DNA of 64,000 bases, taken from Candidatus Thiodiazotropha endolucinida. GTDB lineage: Bacteria > Pseudomonadota > Gammaproteobacteria > Chromatiales > Chromatiaceae. The stretch is from positions 186,001 through 250,000 of the forward strand of contig NZ_MARB01000001.1 of NCBI RefSeq assembly GCF_001715975.1, read 5' to 3'. The notes under the pieces were generated by a model. It saw nothing but the letters and a program-made list of their open reading frames with translations, ran no database searches and was not told the DNA's origin. This document shows positions 59,670 through 64,000 of the stretch, one piece after another; position 1 is the first letter of the stretch; every line of letters starts with the position of its first letter. The translations under genes and the position numbers were made by a program.

Positions 59670-61066
59670 GCAGGATACTGATTGTCGATGATGACGAAGC
59701 CAGCTGCAGAACACTTCAGTTTCATTTGCGTAGTCAGAATCATAGTGTCGAAATCACAGGCAGCGTCGATGAGGGATTGGCTGTTGCAGACTCATATCAT
59801 CCTGACTTGATTATATTGGATATTAGAATGCCGGGACGATCGGGTCTGGAAGGGTTACCGGACTTTATAAAGTTACTGCCTAGTGTCCATGTAATTATGA
59901 TTACGGCATTTCATGATATGGAAAGCACAATCGAAGCCATGCAGCAAGGTGCCGAGGACTATATCCACAAACCGATCGACATCGACGAGCTGGATACCTC
60001 CATTGCACGTCTGTTGACCAAAAAGGGGGATACCGACAACCTGCTGATCCCTACCTCACCAGAGAATATCGGGGATGCCTTGAGCATGGTCGGGCGCAGC
60101 CGCGCCATGAAAGAGATATTCAAGACCATCGGTCTGGTGGCAAAAAGCCCGGCATCGGTGTTGATCACCGGGGAGTCGGGGACCGGCAAGGAGTTGGTGG
60201 CGAGGGCCATCCACCGGTCCAGTCAAAATCCCAATGGTCCGTTCGTTGCGGTCAACTGCGCGGCGCTGGTGGAAACATTGCTCGAGTCAGATATGTTCGG
60301 CCATGAAAAAGGTGCGTTTACCGGTGCCGTGGTGAGGCAAGAGGGCAAGTTCTCATTGGCGCGCGGCGGGACGATTTTTCTCGATGAGGTGGGGGAATTG
60401 TCACCTGGCATGCAGGCCAAGCTGCTGCGGGTGCTGCAATATAAGGAATTTACGCCATTGGGCGCCAAGGAATCGCAAACAACCAATGCCAGAGTGATTA
60501 CCGCGACGAATGTCGACCTGGCTGAAAAGGTCAGCGAGAAGAGCTTTCGCGAGGATCTGTACTATCGGTTGCAGGTTGTCAATATTCATCTGCCGCCGCT
60601 ACGTGAGCGTAAAGAAGATCTGATGGATCTGATCCAAACACTCCTGGGTCGGATCAATAAAGAGTTGCATAGAAATGTTACACATATCAACAAGGAAGTG
60701 TTGGAGGCATTTGAACGCTATGAGTGGCCCGGTAATGTACGTGAACTGGAGAATATCCTGATGAAGAGTATCGCCTTGTCTCAAGGTGACGCATTGACCA
60801 GGGATCAGCTCCCTGAACCATTGAGGATGGACAACACACAATTCTCGGGTCATCCCCGTGAAGCCAGGCCGCTGACTGAACAAAGCCTTGAGGATATCGA
60901 GAGGATACATGTAAAACGCGTCCTGGATGCAACCGGATGGCACAAGGGCCAAGCTTGCGAAATACTCGGGATTTCGAGGCCGCGGTTGCGCCGCTTGATC
61001 CGTCAATATGACTTAATCTCAGACCATGATATCGAGGTCGACAGCGAGATGAATGAAGATGCATAG
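59666..61066 (+). CDS. Sigma-54-dependent NtrC-family response regulator
   Basis: The 466-aa enhancer-binding activator has a receiver (VDDDEAS, phospho-Asp in LIILDIRMPGRSG), an AAA+ domain with Walker A GESGTGKE, the sigma-54-contacting GAFTGA loop (HEKGAFTGAVV), FLDEVGELS, and a C-terminal Fis-type helix-turn-helix (ILGISRPRLRRLIRQYDL). It is competent for sigma-54 activation. It lies last in an operon that itself has a sigma-54 promoter, so autoregulation is likely. It is also next to the hydrogenase promoter. Confidence 0.93.
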   Translation: MSRILIVDDDEASCRTLQFHLRSQNHSVEITGSVDEGLAVADSYHPDLIILDIRMPGRSGLEGLPDFIKLLPSVHVIMITAFHDMESTIEAMQQGAEDYIHKPIDIDELDTSIARLLTKKGDTDNLLIPTSPENIGDALSMVGRSRAMKEIFKTIGLVAKSPASVLITGESGTGKELVARAIHRSSQNPNGPFVAVNCAALVETLLESDMFGHEKGAFTGAVVRQEGKFSLARGGTIFLDEVGELSPGMQAKLLRVLQYKEFTPLGAKESQTTNARVITATNVDLAEKVSEKSFREDLYYRLQVVNIHLPPLRERKEDLMDLIQTLLGRINKELHRNVTHINKEVLEAFERYEWPGNVRELENILMKSIALSQGDALTRDQLPEPLRMDNTQFSGHPREARPLTEQSLEDIERIHVKRVLDATGWHKGQACEILGISRPRLRRLIRQYDLISDHDIEVDSEMNEDA

Positions 61067-61239
61067 TCTGATTCGCATCTCCACATCAGTATAAGATCCA
61101 TCAATCCCCCCACCTTTCTAAACTACTGGTAACCTGCTTTCCAGTTATCTCCTCAGAAGTAAAGAATCAATTCCATCCGATTGATAGCGCAGATATTGTA
61201 AGCCTCACTAACATACTGAAATAAAAATAAAAAAATGAA

Positions 61240-61255
61240 TGGCATAAGTGTTGCA
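61240..61255 (+). promoter_or_regulatory. Sigma-54 promoter of the hydrogenase operon
   Basis: TGGCATAAGTGTTGCA matches TGGCACG-N4-TTGCW except at two bases, with exact doublet spacing. The start near 61265 leaves a 37-bp leader to the small-subunit ATG. No TGAAYG-N3-CRTTCM site was found in the 170 bp upstream. Confidence 0.78.
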
Positions 61256-61301
61256 GATTTAACATTGCATATCTGGTTTGTTGATTCGGAGGCAGAGGAT
61301 A

Positions 61302-62381
61302 ATGACCGAGACATTTTATGATGTGATGCGGCGGCAAGGAATCACTCGCCGTAGTTTTCTGAAATTCTGCAGCCTGACGGCCTCTGCGCTCGGGCTTGGG
61401 CCCGCAGTGGTACCGCGTATCGCCGAGGCGATGGAGAGCAAGCCACGCATTCCGGTGTTATGGCTGCATGGTCTGGAATGTACCTGCTGTTCCGAATCGT
61501 TCATCCGCTCGGCGCATCCATTGGCGAAAGACGTGGTGCTGTCGATGATCTCACTTGACTACGACGACACCATCATGGCCGCTGCCGGCCATCAGGCGGA
61601 AGCGATTGTGGAAGAGACCATTGAAAAGTATGACGGCAACTTCATCCTTGCGGTGGAGGGTAATCCGCCACTGGACGAGGATGGCATGTACTGCATCATC
61701 GGCGGCAAGCCATTCGTCGATCAGTTGAAGATGACCGCCGAACACTGCAAGGCGATCATCTCCTGGGGTTCCTGTGCCTCATGGGGATGCGTTCAGGCCG
61801 CACGTCCCAATCCGACTCGTGCCACGCCGGTGCATAAGGTGCCGGGTCTGGCCAATAAGCCGATCATCAAGGTGCCCGGTTGCCCTCCCATCGCCGAAGT
61901 CATGACAGCCGTGGTGACCTACATCCTGACCTTCGAGAAATTCCCCGAGTTGGATCGTCAGGGCAGACCCAAGATGTTCTACAGTCAGCGGATCCACGAC
62001 AAATGTTATCGTCGACCCCATTTCGATGCGGGACAGTTTGTCGAGGCCTGGGATGACGACTCCGCCAGGAAGGGATACTGCCTCTACAAAATGGGTTGTA
62101 AAGGGCCGACCACCTATAACGCTTGCTCAACTGTTCGTTGGAACGGCGGGCTCTCCTTTCCGATCCAGGCAGGCCATGGCTGTATCGGTTGTTCCGAAGA
62201 CGGTTTCTGGGACAAGGGTAGTTTCTATCAGCACGTAACCGATACCCATCAATTCGGGGTCGAGGCCAATGCCGATAAGGTCGGCCTGGCCGCTGCCGGG
62301 ATCGTCGGCGCCACGGCCGCCGCCCACGCAGCCGTTACCGCGATCAAGAATGCGCAGAAGAAAGGAGATCAGGATCAATGA
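61302..62381 (+). CDS. hyaA: Group 1d-like oxygen-tolerant [NiFe] hydrogenase, small subunit
   Basis: The 359-aa Tat-exported subunit ([11 protein letters not shown]) carries three Fe-S clusters to the large subunit. LECTCCSES shows the extra Cys beside the proximal cluster, and [12 protein letters not shown] holds the second extra Cys that lets group 1d enzymes work in air. The medial and distal cluster region [37 protein letters not shown] is complete, with a hydrophobic C-terminal anchor ([19 protein letters not shown]). ATG 61302 follows GGCAGAGG; the frame from 61278 adds 8 odd residues. Oxidises H2 at the periplasmic face. Confidence 0.95.
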   Translation: MTETFYDVMRRQGITRRSFLKFCSLTASALGLGPAVVPRIAEAMESKPRIPVLWLHGLECTCCSESFIRSAHPLAKDVVLSMISLDYDDTIMAAAGHQAEAIVEETIEKYDGNFILAVEGNPPLDEDGMYCIIGGKPFVDQLKMTAEHCKAIISWGSCASWGCVQAARPNPTRATPVHKVPGLANKPIIKVPGCPPIAEVMTAVVTYILTFEKFPELDRQGRPKMFYSQRIHDKCYRRPHFDAGQFVEAWDDDSARKGYCLYKMGCKGPTTYNACSTVRWNGGLSFPIQAGHGCIGCSEDGFWDKGSFYQHVTDTHQFGVEANADKVGLAAAGIVGATAAAHAAVTAIKNAQKKGDQDQ

Positions 62382-64000
62382 GTACCAAGACCACTCCCAA
62401 CGGTTATACCCTGGACGACTCCGGTCAGCGCGTCGTCGTCGATCCGGTGACCCGCATCGAGGGCCATATGCGCTGCGAGGTTAACGTGGATGAGGAGAAT
62501 ATCATTCGCAATGCGGTTTCCACCGGCACCATGTGGCGCGGGCTTGAGGTGATTCTCAAGGGACGTGACCCCAGAGATGCCTGGGCCTTTACACAGCGTA
62601 TCTGTGGCGTCTGTACCGGTACCCATGCATTGACATCCGTGCGTGCGGTCGAGGATGCGCTGAAGATCGAGATTCCGGAAAATGCCAACTCGATTCGTAA
62701 TATCATGCAGTTGACCCTGCAGGCTCACGATCACCTGGTCCACTTCTACCATCTGCACGCATTGGACTGGGTCAATCCGGTGAATGCCCTGAAGGCAAAT
62801 CCGAAGGCGACTTCAGAACTGCAGCAGAAGGTTTCACCAAAGCACGCCAAATCGTCCCCCGGGTATTTTCGCGATATTCAGAATCGCCTGAAGAAATTCA
62901 TAGAGAGCGGTCAGCTGGGGCCCTTCAAAAACGGCTACTGGACCAATCCGGCCTATCTGTTGCCGCCGGAGGCCGATCTGATGGCGGTAACCCACTATCT
63001 GGAGGCCCTCGACTTTCAGAAAGAGATCATGAAGATCCGCACTATCCTGGGCGGTAAGGATCCCCATCCCAACTGGCTGGTGGGGGGCGTGCCCTGTCCC
63101 ATCAATGTGGACGGTGTAGGTTCGGTGGGTGCGCTCAACATGGTGTCACTGAACCAGATCTCATCGATCATCGACAGCACTCGTGAATTCGTGAAAAACG
63201 TCTATATTCCGGACATCCTGGCGGTGGGGCAGTTCTATAAGGGATGGCTCTATGGCGGCGGCATCTCAGGCACCAGCGTACTGGCCTATGGCGACATTCC
63301 CGATCGGGCCAACGACTACTCCCCAGGCAATCTGCTGATGCCCAGCGGCGCCATTATCGACGGTAATCTGAAGGAGGTGCATGAGGTCGACCTGCGTAAT
63401 CCGGATGAGATCCAGGAGTTCGTACCCCACTCCTGGTACAACTATCCGGACGGTGTCAAAGGCCTGCATCCCTGGGATGGTATCACCGAGGATAACTTCC
63501 AGCTTGGGCCCAATACCAAGGGAACCAAGACCGACATCGAGCAGATCGACGAGAATGCCAAATACTCCTGGATCAAGGCACCGCGTTGGCGCGGTCACGC
63601 CATGGAGGTGGGACCGCTGGCCCGTTACGTGATCGGTTACGCCAAGGGCCACGAGGAGATCACCGAGCAGATCAATTTCGTGCTCAAAACCCTCGATGTA
63701 CCGGTCACTGCGCTCTTCTCCACTCTCGGCCGCACCGCGGCGCGTGCCCTGGAGGCAGACTGGGCCGGCGATAAGATGCGCTACTTCATGGACAAGATGA
63801 TCGCCAATATCAAGGCGGGCGACTCAAGTACGGCCAACGTGGACAACTGGGATCCCGCCACCTGGCCCAAGGAGGCCAAGGGGGTCGGTATCAGTGAAGC
63901 GCCGCGGGGCGCACTTGGTCACTGGATCCGCATCAAGGATACCCGCATCGACAACTATCAGTGTGTGGTCCCCACTACCTGGAACGGATCACCACGCGAC
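62378..64000 (+). CDS. hyaB: [NiFe] hydrogenase large subunit, 3'-truncated by window edge
   Basis: The frame starts at ATG 62378, overlapping the small-subunit stop (ATGA), with AAGGAG upstream. It shows the L1 Ni-binding motif [40 protein letters not shown] and [12 protein letters not shown]-like [13 protein letters not shown]. The final visible residues are [12 protein letters not shown], so the C-terminal Ni ligands (DPCxxC) and the protease-cleaved tail lie beyond the window. It forms the H2-splitting active site with the upstream small subunit. Confidence 0.95.
   Translation, partial: MSTKTTPNGYTLDDSGQRVVVDPVTRIEGHMRCEVNVDEENIIRNAVSTGTMWRGLEVILKGRDPRDAWAFTQRICGVCTGTHALTSVRAVEDALKIEIPENANSIRNIMQLTLQAHDHLVHFYHLHALDWVNPVNALKANPKATSELQQKVSPKHAKSSPGYFRDIQNRLKKFIESGQLGPFKNGYWTNPAYLLPPEADLMAVTHYLEALDFQKEIMKIRTILGGKDPHPNWLVGGVPCPINVDGVGSVGALNMVSLNQISSIIDSTREFVKNVYIPDILAVGQFYKGWLYGGGISGTSVLAYGDIPDRANDYSPGNLLMPSGAIIDGNLKEVHEVDLRNPDEIQEFVPHSWYNYPDGVKGLHPWDGITEDNFQLGPNTKGTKTDIEQIDENAKYSWIKAPRWRGHAMEVGPLARYVIGYAKGHEEITEQINFVLKTLDVPVTALFSTLGRTAARALEADWAGDKMRYFMDKMIANIKAGDSSTANVDNWDPATWPKEAKGVGISEAPRGALGHWIRIKDTRIDNYQCVVPTTWNGSPRD

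Noticed and set aside
61065-61239. TGAAYG-N3-CRTTCM enhancer upstream of the hydrogenase
   Set aside because: The nearest candidate, GAATCAATTC, has the wrong arms and spacing, so no site is claimed there.

Overview
This window looks like a chromosome segment of a sulfur-oxidising, facultatively lithotrophic gammaproteobacterium, of the kind found among Chromatiales-like sulfur oxidisers and lucinid-type symbionts. The evidence is a soxB gene, DsrE and rhodanese proteins, many c-type cytochromes, an oxygen-tolerant [NiFe] hydrogenase, a molybdate transporter feeding a molybdoenzyme, and moderate GC. The taxon is inferred from gene content only. No rRNA, tRNA, CRISPR array, prophage or intact IS element was seen.

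Layout. 1-6.6 kb: the end of nfo, a TtrSR-like two-component pair, a structured leader, soxB, a REP pair and a MITE-like inverted repeat. 6.7-14.1 kb: a leftward operon for a sterol-desaturase-like enzyme, a DsrE protein, a frameshifted polyferredoxin/GltD-like oxidoreductase, a monohaem cytochrome, an octahaem HAO-like cytochrome and its pentahaem paralogue. This operon is divergent from an ArsR-rhodanese regulator and shares a perfect 15-bp inverted-repeat operator with it. 14.6-34.5 kb: mainly housekeeping and accessory genes (qor, a redox-domain/dUTPase fusion, an AAC(6')-like acetyltransferase, modABC, sixA, a porin, a NifX-like protein, dsbB, a histone-deacetylase-like hydrolase, a Lon-like protease, pcm, a B12-dependent ribonucleotide reductase, a diguanylate cyclase), plus one decayed gene.

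34.8-40.5 kb: a four-gene operon with the content of the dissimilatory iodate reductase locus. It encodes two dihaem peroxidases, a Tat-exported Rieske protein and an AioA-clade molybdoenzyme in which the arsenite-site glutamate is replaced. 40.9-47.0 kb: a respiratory cluster with two tiny membrane proteins, a CydA-like integral membrane protein, a dihaem cytochrome c, a trihaem cytochrome with an ethylbenzene-dehydrogenase-type haem domain, and SCO1. 47.5-61.1 kb: a divergent operon for a HEAT-repeat protein, a cupredoxin/carboxypeptidase-regulatory-like protein, a tiny membrane protein, a Usp protein with an array of PCP_red domains, a NirJ/Ahb-like radical SAM protein with three more PCP_red domains, a protoporphyrinogen-oxidase-like flavoprotein, and a sensor kinase with a sigma-54 response regulator. 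61.2 kb to the end: a group 1d-like hydrogenase whose large subunit runs off the window.

The most unusual reading joins the last three regions. Good sigma-54 promoters precede the iodate-reductase-like operon, both arms of the divergent cytochrome/radical-SAM locus and the hydrogenase. The first two regions also carry a shared palindrome, TGAAYG-N3-CRTTCM, at enhancer-like distances. The NtrC-type regulator encoded within the locus is the obvious candidate to bind it. The radical SAM and flavoprotein genes suggest that a modified tetrapyrrole is made for the CydA-like complex. That is a hypothesis from gene content, not a demonstrated system.
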